From JAHDFB01 sp964607315 (GTDB lineage: Bacteria; Bacteroidota; Bacteroidia; Chitinophagales; Saprospiraceae): a DNA stretch of 14,547 bases. The stretch is taken from positions 1 to 14,547 of the forward strand of contig CAZSKA010000073.1 in assembly GCA_964607315.1 (NCBI GenBank), given 5' to 3'. The notes below the pieces were generated by a model. It worked only from the letters and a program-made list of their open reading frames with translations. It did no database searches and was not told where the DNA came from. A program made the translations under genes and the position numbers. Below are positions 1 through 6,625 of this stretch, in pieces. Position 1 is the first letter of the stretch; each line of letters starts with the position of its first letter.

Positions 1-371
1 GGTGTGGACCTTGTAGAAAGGCAAATCCACATGTAGTAGAAATCTATGACAAATATAACAAAGAAGGTTTTGAAGTATATTCATTTTCGCTTGATGGCGT
101 TAATCCTAGAAGTCTTTCAAGACTTGGAAACGATCCAAAGAAAATCCAAGACGCAAAAGATTCTGCTAAGAAAAGATGGGAAGCTGCAATCAAAAAAGAT
201 AATCTAAAATGGGATTCTCATTCTAGTGAGCTTGCTCACTGGGGGTCAAAAGCTCATCAACAATATGGAGTAAGTTCTATTCCTACGACTTTCCTTATTG
301 GAAGGGATGGAAATATTGCGGCTTTAAATCCAAGATATAACTTAGAAGAAGCAGTTAAAGCAGCTTTATAA
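1..371 (+). CDS. Thioredoxin-like (TlpA/ResA family) protein, 3' part only
   Basis: The gene enters from the left edge; the first complete codon is at base 3 and the stop is TAA at 369-371, leaving 122 residues. The visible part begins with CGPC, and the preceding two bases (gg) fit a Trp codon, so the active site is probably WCGPC. Further on, SSIPTTFLIGRDG (about residues 94-106 of the visible part) holds the cis-proline that packs against the CXXC pair. Between them lies a helical insertion rich in Lys and Asp, usual in TlpA/ResA-type proteins. Such proteins are normally anchored in or exported to the periplasm and reduce disulfides; the N-terminus that would show a signal peptide is outside the window. 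The gene converges on the methyltransferase gene with an 11-bp gap. The fold is secure; the substrate cannot be told. Confidence 0.9.
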   Translation, partial: CGPCRKANPHVVEIYDKYNKEGFEVYSFSLDGVNPRSLSRLGNDPKKIQDAKDSAKKRWEAAIKKDNLKWDSHSSELAHWGSKAHQQYGVSSIPTTFLIGRDGNIAALNPRYNLEEAVKAAL

Positions 372-382
372 GCTAAAACACT

Positions 383-1147
383 CTAATTATTAATAATCTG
401 TGCTGAATAAAGAAGGATTGAAGCACTAGCTGCTACATTTAAAGATTCGGCACCTTTATTTTCTTTGGCTTCAATAAACACATTAGAATTAGCCAAAGCT
501 GACAGTTCATTGCTAATCCCTTTTCCTTCATTGCCTAGACAGAGAATGAAACCTTCTGGCCATTTGAAGTTAGATAAGTCATCGCCTTGTAATGAAGTAG
601 AAATGATAGGAAGACCTACATCCCCCAATTCCTCTAAAGCTACATACTTGTGTGGAATTTTAAATATTGCCCCCATTGATGCTTGGATTACTTTCTGATT
701 CCAAAGTTCCGTAGACCCTTTACCCAAAAGCACACCATCCAAACCAAACCATGCAGCCGTTCTAATAATTGTCCCCAAATTTCCAGGATCCTGAGCCTGC
801 TCTAAAAACAAATACCTTCCCTTTTGGGCGTAAGCCCCTAATTCTAAATCCTCATCAACACTACTTAAAGCTATTATTGATGGTGCATTCTTCATCTGTG
901 ACATCATCTCCATTTGCTTAGAATTAGCAATAAGAATAGAAGACGAATCTGACATCCATGTCTGAATACTTTGGGCGTAAGCCTCCGTCATTATACAATA
1001 ATCAACTAAAGAAGGTAACTGCTCTAATAGTTCTTTTACAATTTTAGAGCCTTCTACAGTAAATTTATTATACTTTTGTCTATACTTTTTCTGTTTTAAA
1101 GATTGTATAAACTTTACCTGTTTATTCGTAATTTTGTTTAACAACAT
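383..1147 (-). CDS. TrmH/SpoU-family RNA 2'-O-ribose methyltransferase
   Basis: Predicted S-adenosylmethionine-dependent methyltransferase of the SPOUT (trefoil-knot) class, 254 residues, cytoplasmic, acting on tRNA or rRNA ribose 2'-OH. The N-terminal part (about 9-85, with KFTVEGSKIVKELL) is the small substrate-binding domain of this family. The three SpoU motifs are present: QDPGNLGTIIRTAAWFG (119-135, catalytic Arg in IIRTA), LCLGNEGKGIS (202-212) and ESLNVAASASILLY (234-247). The start is ATG at 1147; there is no other Met before the conserved region. It is divergent from tamL with three bases between start codons. Two copies of the GGGC-N4-GCCC palindrome lie inside it and both encode Ala-Tyr-Ala-Gln (56-59 and 105-108) in linkers outside the knot motifs. 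Which RNA it modifies (RlmB-like, TrmH-like or TsnR-like) cannot be read from sequence alone. Confidence 0.93.
   Translation of the reverse strand: MLLNKITNKQVKFIQSLKQKKYRQKYNKFTVEGSKIVKELLEQLPSLVDYCIMTEAYAQSIQTWMSDSSSILIANSKQMEMMSQMKNAPSIIALSSVDEDLELGAYAQKGRYLFLEQAQDPGNLGTIIRTAAWFGLDGVLLGKGSTELWNQKVIQASMGAIFKIPHKYVALEELGDVGLPIISTSLQGDDLSNFKWPEGFILCLGNEGKGISNELSALANSNVFIEAKENKGAESLNVAASASILLYSAQIINN
823..838 (+). repeat. Palindrome copy 1, TTTGGGC-GTAA-GCCCC
   Basis: A 4-bp GC stem (GGGC at 826-829, GCCC at 834-837) closes a GTAA loop and is preceded by TTT. It lies inside the methyltransferase gene. In the coding sense it reads GGGCTTACGCCCAAA and supplies Ala-Tyr-Ala-Gln at residues 105-108, in the linker just before the first SpoU motif. 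Confidence 0.8.
970..983 (+). repeat. Palindrome copy 2 (slightly degenerate), TTTGGGC-GTAA-GCC
   Basis: This is the same core and loop as copy 1, with the last C of the right arm replaced by T (984). It is in the same orientation and reading frame as copy 1 within the methyltransferase gene, again encoding Ala-Tyr-Ala-Gln (residues 56-59). The two copies are 147 bp apart. Confidence 0.7.
1129..1136 (+). promoter_or_regulatory. Candidate -7 promoter element for tamL
   Basis: TAATTTTG matches the Bacteroidota -7 consensus TAnnTTTG exactly and ends 14 bp before the tamL ATG. A TTG at 1103-1105 could be the -33 element, but its spacing is two to three bases longer than ideal. The element lies within the first codons of the divergent methyltransferase gene, because the two start codons are only three bases apart. 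Start of transcription would be near 1140. A chance match is possible in AT-rich DNA. Confidence 0.45.
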
Positions 1148-1150
1148 TCA

Positions 1151-3517
1151 ATGTCTAATAAAAAAACAAATATACAAGGTTTATTTTTCCTTTTGCTAGT
1201 GCTTTGCTTAAGCTCTTGTAATGTCTCTAAATATCTTGACTCAAACGAGTATATCGTACGGAAAAATAAAATCAATTTTCTAGATAAAGAAAATAGCGCT
1301 GATTCGCCTGATTTAATCTACAATTTAGAAGCAATAATAATCCAAAAACCTAATACTAGATTTGTAGGAACTCCTAGAGAACTTATTTATTTCCGAAATC
1401 AAGAAGAATATGATAATACATCAGAAGAACAAAGAAAAGGTAGATTAAAAGAAGCAAGACTCCCAGTAATTCAGGATGATCTCATCATGCGTGAAACAGC
1501 GGATAGAATGGAAAAATTTCTTAGAAATTCTAAAGGTTTCTATTACGCTAAAGTCGTTCCTTCAGCTAAACTAAGTAATAATAGAGCCGAAATTACTTAC
1601 AATATTATCACTGATAGTCGATATAAAGTCCGTTCAAAAGAATATTTCGTAGATGATCCAGGTATAAAGTTTTTGATTGACAAATACGAATCCGGAACAT
1701 TAATAAAAGAAGGGACGAACATAGATGAATCCATTTTCAGTCAGGAAAAATCTAGGCTGGCCGAAAAGATTCAGAACAAAGGGTATTTTTATTTTAATGA
1801 AAGTCACATTGAGTTCAAAGCTGACAGTTCAGATTTAAGTATGGATATTTTTGTCTCTATCAATGCGCCTCAAGAAGGAGGTCTTCACCAAAAATTCAAT
1901 ATAGGCAAAATCAATGTTTACCTAGACCATGATGTATTAAAGGAAGTTATTCTTGAACAAGAAATTGATGGTATAAATTACAAGTATACAACTGAAGAAC
2001 CTTATGTAAAGCCTAATGCAATAGGGAGAGTGATTCAAATTAAAGAAGGAGATGAATATAAAAAGAGGCATGTCAATGCAACGGTTTCTTCACTAACAAA
2101 ATTAGGGACATTCAGGTGGATAACCGTGAAAGAAATCATCAATCCAGAGGATAATACCATTGACTTTGACATAGAATTATCTTCTTACGAAAACAATTGG
2201 GCAGTAGAGGGAAACCTAACTTTGTTTTATACTTTCCTACCTCAAAACGGTAGTATCAGTAGACTTGGTTTATCGGCTAATACTGCATTAACCAATTCAA
2301 ACACCTTTGGAGGAGCAGAAAAACTCAACTTATCTGTTGAATCAACTGGAGAAGTCACGCTTGATCAAGAGGCTAACACAAATTTCACTTTCACCCCTCA
2401 AATCAGTCTATCCTACCCTAGATTAAGAGACAATACCACTGTGATAAGAAGGCTATTAAGCATATGTCGAACAGAAGAAGAAGTTTTTAAGATCTTTGAT
2501 AATACCATAACGAAATACGAAGCGAACTATAGTTATGTCCAACAAATCAATGCATACATAACTAACTCTATTAATGCAGGAGCAAGTTATTCGTACCGCA
2601 GAGACAGTAAATATAATTTTATTTTCACGCCATTCAGAATCAATAGCTTAACAACATCATCTATTGCTCCAGATTTCCAAATGCTCTTAGATGATTCACC
2701 TTTATTAGCAAGTTCTTTTGAACCAAGATTTATCACAACTTTTGGTATTCCTCAGCTATTAATTCAGATGAGCACACCTATTTTTTCTAGTGGATTTAAT
2801 TGGAATTTCAGAGTCAATACAGAAGTTTCAGGTGTTGAAGTCCTAGGATTAAATGGAGTCTACAATTATTTTACAGGTAATAATAATTTATGGGAGATAC
2901 CGATAAATCAGAACTCATTCGAGTTTTCCAGATTTGCTTTACTTGATTTAGATGTAAATGCAACACAGAGATTTTTTGAAAAAAATAGTGTAGCTGGGAG
3001 ATTTAGATTTGGATTAGCACGTCCAATTTTACAAGATGACGTAATTCCTTTCGTGAAACAGTTTTTTGTAGGTGGAGCTAATAGTGTTAGAGGATGGCAA
3101 ACGAGAGAACTAGGACCAGGAGGATTTAATCAAGTCAACAATGGAAATACAGCATTTTTTCAAAGTGGAGATATCGTTTTGGAAGGAAGTGTAGAACTTA
3201 GATATCCGTTATTTTGGGATTTTGAAGGTGCTTTTTTCGTTGACGCAGGGAATGTATGGACAATTAAGGAAGACAGTGCGAGAATAGGAGCCCAATTTAA
3301 ATTCAATGAATTTTACAAACAAATTGCCATAAGTACGGGATTTGGTTTACGATGGGATCTTGACTTTTTATTAATAAGAGTAGACTTAGGTTATAGGCTA
3401 AGAAACAACTATAATGAAGGTAATGGGCATTCTGCACTACCCGACCCTAACTTTTCTAGTATCTTAAACTATGCGATTTCCCCCAATCCACTTTTTGGTC
3501 TTTCCTACCCTTTTTAG
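1151..3517 (+). CDS. tamL: TamL-type Omp85 outer-membrane assembly lipoprotein (BamA/TamA superfamily)
   Basis: A 788-residue outer-membrane protein of the Omp85 superfamily. The N-terminus has a hydrophobic stretch (residues 10-20) followed by a lipobox, LSSC, with the lipidated Cys at 23. This lipoprotein form is what distinguishes Bacteroidota TamL from BamA. Residues about 30-345 are the periplasmic POTRA-like region. About 350-788 form the beta-barrel, ending NPLFGLSYPF with a C-terminal Phe. The conserved Omp85 loop-6 motif is VRGW (646-649), 142 residues from the end, as expected. By family, TamL works with the inner-membrane-spanning protein TamB in outer-membrane biogenesis. No tamB gene is in this window; the neighbour downstream is leuS, 68 bp away. 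The start is ATG at 1151, the only Met before the signal peptide. A small chance remains that it is another Omp85 lipoprotein paralogue. Confidence 0.85.
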   Translation: MSNKKTNIQGLFFLLLVLCLSSCNVSKYLDSNEYIVRKNKINFLDKENSADSPDLIYNLEAIIIQKPNTRFVGTPRELIYFRNQEEYDNTSEEQRKGRLKEARLPVIQDDLIMRETADRMEKFLRNSKGFYYAKVVPSAKLSNNRAEITYNIITDSRYKVRSKEYFVDDPGIKFLIDKYESGTLIKEGTNIDESIFSQEKSRLAEKIQNKGYFYFNESHIEFKADSSDLSMDIFVSINAPQEGGLHQKFNIGKINVYLDHDVLKEVILEQEIDGINYKYTTEEPYVKPNAIGRVIQIKEGDEYKKRHVNATVSSLTKLGTFRWITVKEIINPEDNTIDFDIELSSYENNWAVEGNLTLFYTFLPQNGSISRLGLSANTALTNSNTFGGAEKLNLSVESTGEVTLDQEANTNFTFTPQISLSYPRLRDNTTVIRRLLSICRTEEEVFKIFDNTITKYEANYSYVQQINAYITNSINAGASYSYRRDSKYNFIFTPFRINSLTTSSIAPDFQMLLDDSPLLASSFEPRFITTFGIPQLLIQMSTPIFSSGFNWNFRVNTEVSGVEVLGLNGVYNYFTGNNNLWEIPINQNSFEFSRFALLDLDVNATQRFFEKNSVAGRFRFGLARPILQDDVIPFVKQFFVGGANSVRGWQTRELGPGGFNQVNNGNTAFFQSGDIVLEGSVELRYPLFWDFEGAFFVDAGNVWTIKEDSARIGAQFKFNEFYKQIAISTGFGLRWDLDFLLIRVDLGYRLRNNYNEGNGHSALPDPNFSSILNYAISPNPLFGLSYPF
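1167..1174 (-). promoter_or_regulatory. Candidate -7 promoter element for the RNA methyltransferase gene
   Basis: On the minus strand this reads TATATTTG, an exact TAnnTTTG match, with 19 bases between it and the methyltransferase ATG at 1147. The leuS candidate element is spaced almost identically from its gene (20 bases). It sits inside tamL codons 6-8. No convincing -33 TTG is visible at the expected distance. Transcription would start near 1162 and run leftwards, toward the tamL promoter. Confidence 0.42.
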
Positions 3518-3557
3518 ATTTCCACCCGTTTAATTATAGGATATCTTCATACTTTAA

Positions 3558-3565
3558 TACTTTTG
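3558..3565 (+). promoter_or_regulatory. Candidate -7 promoter element for leuS
   Basis: TACTTTTG matches TAnnTTTG exactly, ending 20 bases before the leuS ATG in the 68-bp gap after tamL. No clear -33 TTG lies at the expected distance (about 3534), so the call rests on the -7 box and its position. Predicted leader about 15 nt. No strong Shine-Dalgarno is seen (ATAAAGGT precedes ATG), usual for this phylum. It suggests leuS can be transcribed independently of tamL. Confidence 0.5.
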
Positions 3566-3585
3566 CATCCTTATAAAATAAAGGT

Positions 3586-6435
3586 ATGCAGTTGAATACA
3601 AATCATATAGAAAGTAAGTGGAAGGAATATTGGAAAAAGAATGAAACTTATAAAGTTAATTCTGAGAGTTCAAAACCAAAATTCTACATATTAGATATGT
3701 TTCCTTATCCATCAGGAGCAGGATTACACGTAGGTCATCCACTAGGATATATAGCTTCTGATATCTTTGCTCGGTATAAGACGATGAAAGGATTCAATGT
3801 CCTTCATCCTATGGGTTTTGACGCGTTTGGCTTACCTGCAGAACAATATGCAATCCAGACAGGTGTGCACCCAGCTGATTCTACAGCAACTAACATTGCC
3901 ATGTATAAAAAGCAGCTGAATAATATTGGTTTTAATTACGACTGGTCAAGAGAAGTAAATACCAGTGATCCATCTTTTTACAAATGGACACAGCATATTT
4001 TTCTTTTGCTTTTCAACTCTTATTATGATACAGAGCAAAATAAAGCAAGAGACATTAATGATCTAATTACTCATTTTGAGACAAAAGGATCAGCTAATAG
4101 TGATGCATACACAGAAGATGAAATATCTTTTTCAGCGGAAGAATGGAAGGGCTTAGGCCCAAAGGAAAAGAATAATATCCTTACGAATTATAGATTAGCT
4201 TATAGAAAGATATCTTATGTGAATTGGTGTGAGGAGTTAGGGACGGTTTTGGCGAATGATGAGGTAAAGGATGGCATAAGTGAGCGTGGAGGATTTCCGG
4301 TAGAAAAGCGAGCAATGATGCAATGGTCATTACGAATTACAGCATATGCAGAACGTTTATTGAACGATCTAGAAAAACTAGAATGGAGTGATTCACTAAA
4401 AGCGATGCAGCGTAACTGGATTGGTAAAAGCTCAGGAGCTAAGGTCTTCTTTGATTTAGATGGACATGATGAAAAGGTAGAAATATTCACTACTCGACCT
4501 GATACTATTTTCGGGGCTACTTATATGGTGATGGCTCCGGAACATGATCTTGTAAAGAAGATAACTACTCCAGAAAACGAAGATGAAGTAAGCAAGTATC
4601 TTACATATGTAGGAGCTAAAAGTGATATAGAAAGATCTTCTAATACCAAGACGGTAACTGGTGCATTCACTGGTGCATATGCTTTGCATCCGTTTTCAGG
4701 TGAAAAATTACCTATTTGGATAAGTGAATATGTCTTGAAAGATTATGGAAGTGGAGCTATTATGGCAGTCCCTAGTGATGATGAAAGAGATGAGGCTTTC
4801 GCCCAAAAGTTTAATTTACCTATCGTTCAAGTTGTAGATCAGTCTGCTTATCCAGATGCTGAGAAGTTTGAGAAGAAGGGGAAAATGATAAATAGTGAAT
4901 TCTTGAATGGCTTAGAGGTCAAGGATGCTATAGTAAAGGCAACAGAGGAGATAGGTAAGATGGGTAAGGGAAATAAAACAGTCAATTACAGATTAAGAGA
5001 TGCTATTTTTAGTAGACAAAGATACTGGGGTGAGCCTTTTCCACTAAAATATGATAGCGATGAAAATATAGTGCTTGATAATTTAGAAAATCTACCAATT
5101 GAATTACCACCACTAGATAATTTTAAACCAACCGCATCTGGTGCATCGCCATTAGCACGTGTTGAATCTTGGGTGAATGAAGGCCCATATAAAAGAGAAA
5201 CGGATACTATGCCTGGATACGCTGGTTCTAGTTGGTATTTCTTAAGATATATGGATCCTCAGAATGATGATGAATTTGCTTCAAAAGAAGCACTTGATTA
5301 TTGGCAAGATGTTGATCTTTATATAGGAGGAACTGAACATGCTGTAGGTCATCTTATGTATAGTAGATTTTGGCATAAAGTACTATTCGATCATGGAAAA
5401 GTACCAAGCAACGAACCATTCAAAAAACTAATTAACCAAGGAATGATTCAAGGAGTTATTGAATCTTTGGTTTTATTAAAAGAAAAGAAAGACGGTAAAT
5501 CACAATTCATATCAGCTGATCTTATGTCTAATTATCAGGAAGATGAATATGCACTTATTCCTGTTTTCGTTGATTTCGTAGATAAATATGGAAGTCCTGA
5601 ATCTCATTTATCAAGAGAAGGATTAAAGAAATTCATTGATTGGAGACCAGAATATAATACAGCAGAATTTATCAATAAAGATGGAAGTATTTCAGGTGGC
5701 GATTTAGCTTCGGGTGATGTGTCATTTATTATGGATACTGTATCTGAAGTGGGTAAAATGTCAAAAAGATATTTTAATGTCATTAATCCTGATGACGTTG
5801 TTGCTGACTATGGTGCAGATTGTTTTAGAATGTATGAAATGTTCTTAGGACCGATAGAGCAATCAAAACCTTGGGACACCAAAGGGATTGATGGTGTTTC
5901 TAAATTCCTAAGAAGATTATGGAGTCTGTTTTATAATGAAGAAAACCTTCTTCTCACAGACGATAACCCTACAAAAGATGAATTAAAAACACTTCATAAG
6001 ACTATTCAAAAAATCGACCAAGACATTAACAACTTCTCATTTAATACATGTATTAGTACCTTCATGGTTGCTGTTAATGAGCTGAAGAAATTAAATTGTC
6101 ATAAAAAAGCTGTATTAAAACCACTTGTTCAACTGATTGCACCTTTTGCACCATTTATCAGTGAAGAATTATGGGAAACATTAGGTGAAAAAGAAAGTGT
6201 GCATAAGGCAACGTATCCTGTTTTTGACGAATCTCATATCAAGGAAGATGAAGTAACCTATCCTGTTTGTTTTAACGGTAAAAAACGATTAGAAGCGACC
6301 TTTGGAGCTGATGAGTCAAGGGATGCTATCATGGAAAAAGTATTAACTATAGAAGGTATTGACAAATACCTTAATGGTGGTTCTCCAAAGAAAATAATTG
6401 TTGTACCAGGTAGAATGATTAACATTGTTATATAA
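3586..6435 (+). CDS. leuS: Leucine--tRNA ligase (leucyl-tRNA synthetase)
   Basis: Class I aminoacyl-tRNA synthetase charging tRNA-Leu in the cytoplasm, 949 residues. The HIGH signature is HVGH (48-51) in PYPSGAGLHVGHPLGY, and the second ATP-binding signature is KMSKR (724-728), followed by YFNVINPDDVV. The CP1 editing domain is intact: TTRPDTIFG (302-310) and IMAVPSDDERD (392-402), with the acidic residues that recognise mischarged aminoacyl groups. The protein is longer than the 860-residue E. coli enzyme because of two insertions, about 150-205 and 618-722; as I recall, similar insertions occur in Bacteroidota LeuRS, so they are not by themselves odd. The C-terminus (KKIIVVPGRMINIVI) is the usual tRNA-binding tail. 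One palindrome copy (4149-4163) lies in the first insertion and encodes Gly-Leu-Gly-Pro. Start is ATG at 3586. Confidence 0.98.
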   Translation: MQLNTNHIESKWKEYWKKNETYKVNSESSKPKFYILDMFPYPSGAGLHVGHPLGYIASDIFARYKTMKGFNVLHPMGFDAFGLPAEQYAIQTGVHPADSTATNIAMYKKQLNNIGFNYDWSREVNTSDPSFYKWTQHIFLLLFNSYYDTEQNKARDINDLITHFETKGSANSDAYTEDEISFSAEEWKGLGPKEKNNILTNYRLAYRKISYVNWCEELGTVLANDEVKDGISERGGFPVEKRAMMQWSLRITAYAERLLNDLEKLEWSDSLKAMQRNWIGKSSGAKVFFDLDGHDEKVEIFTTRPDTIFGATYMVMAPEHDLVKKITTPENEDEVSKYLTYVGAKSDIERSSNTKTVTGAFTGAYALHPFSGEKLPIWISEYVLKDYGSGAIMAVPSDDERDEAFAQKFNLPIVQVVDQSAYPDAEKFEKKGKMINSEFLNGLEVKDAIVKATEEIGKMGKGNKTVNYRLRDAIFSRQRYWGEPFPLKYDSDENIVLDNLENLPIELPPLDNFKPTASGASPLARVESWVNEGPYKRETDTMPGYAGSSWYFLRYMDPQNDDEFASKEALDYWQDVDLYIGGTEHAVGHLMYSRFWHKVLFDHGKVPSNEPFKKLINQGMIQGVIESLVLLKEKKDGKSQFISADLMSNYQEDEYALIPVFVDFVDKYGSPESHLSREGLKKFIDWRPEYNTAEFINKDGSISGGDLASGDVSFIMDTVSEVGKMSKRYFNVINPDDVVADYGADCFRMYEMFLGPIEQSKPWDTKGIDGVSKFLRRLWSLFYNEENLLLTDDNPTKDELKTLHKTIQKIDQDINNFSFNTCISTFMVAVNELKKLNCHKKAVLKPLVQLIAPFAPFISEELWETLGEKESVHKATYPVFDESHIKEDEVTYPVCFNGKKRLEATFGADESRDAIMEKVLTIEGIDKYLNGGSPKKIIVVPGRMINIVI
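4149..4163 (-). repeat. Palindrome copy 3, GGGC-TTAG-GCCCAAA (reverse orientation)
   Basis: Perfect GGGC/GCCC arms (4149-4152, 4157-4160) lie around a TTAG loop; on the minus strand it reads TTTGGGCCTAAGCCC. It lies in leuS, in the lineage-specific insertion, and encodes most of Lys-Gly-Leu-Gly-Pro-Lys (residues 188-193). This region is expected to be a tolerant surface loop. Confidence 0.78.
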
Positions 6436-6456
6436 CATGAATAAAATAATGTTGTA
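6431..6456 (+). terminator. Weak hairpin at the 3' end of leuS, possible terminator
   Basis: TATAACAT (6431-6438) can pair with ATGTTGTA (6449-6456), eight pairs with one G-U, overlapping the leuS stop codon and followed by a short ATTT. The stem is AT-rich and there is no long T tract, so this is only a possible terminator. Confidence 0.28.
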
Positions 6457-6500
6457 ATTTCGGCAAATAAACAGGTAAAGAAGCATTGATAGGAATACAC

Positions 6501-6521
6501 CTTTATGAAAATCTCATAAAG
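6501..6521. repeat. Perfect inverted repeat CTTTATGA-aaatc-TCATAAAG
   Basis: Eight-base perfect arms with a five-base spacer lie in the leuS to surface-protein gap. No T tract follows on either strand. It could be a hairpin ending leuS transcripts or an operator for the downstream gene, whose start is 105 bp away. The sequence does not decide. Confidence 0.4.
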
Positions 6522-6585
6522 AAGTCTATTAAATGTTAAATCTATCCTGATGACATCGAATATTTTTTAAATATGCGTTGTTTAC

Positions 6586-6603
6586 TTTGGGCGGAAGCCC
6601 AAA
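6586..6603 (+). repeat. Palindrome copy 4, perfect: TTTGGGC-GGAA-GCCCAAA
   Basis: This is the best-formed copy: seven-base perfect arms (6586-6592 and 6597-6603) around a GGAA loop, ending 22 bp before the start codon of the SprB-repeat protein. It is one of two intergenic copies; the other stands in a similar place ahead of the lipoprotein gene at the right end. Confidence 0.85.
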
Positions 6604-6617
6604 ATAAATTAACCTTG
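6586..6617 (+). promoter_or_regulatory. Speculative promoter overlapping the hairpin, upstream of the SprB-repeat gene
   Basis: TTTG at 6586-6589 (the left arm tip of the palindrome) and TAACCTTG at 6610-6617 (one mismatch to TAnnTTTG) are separated by 20 bases, a spacing that suits a -33/-7 pair. Transcription would begin near 6620, giving almost no leader for the ATG at 6626 but a normal short leader for the in-frame ATG at 6644. The -7 box is imperfect, so this is a weak call. Confidence 0.22.
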
Positions 6618-6625
6618 AGTTCGAA

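Noticed and set aside
386..397. 12-bp perfect palindrome ATTATTAATAAT at the convergent end of the first two genes
   Set aside because: It is pure A/T, lies in the last codons of the methyltransferase gene, and is easily expected by chance in this AT-rich DNA.
465..698. Plus-strand open frame of 77 codons inside the methyltransferase gene
   Set aside because: It is antisense to a well-supported gene with intact SpoU motifs and has no recognisable protein features.
4215..4689. Two minus-strand open frames within leuS
   Set aside because: They overlap conserved LeuRS coding sequence and read as low-information Ser/Phe/Ile-rich shadows.
3586..6435. LeuRS insertions as a sign of gene fusion or transfer
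   Set aside because: Longer LeuRS with insertions at these two places is, as I recall, usual in Bacteroidota, and all catalytic and editing motifs are intact.
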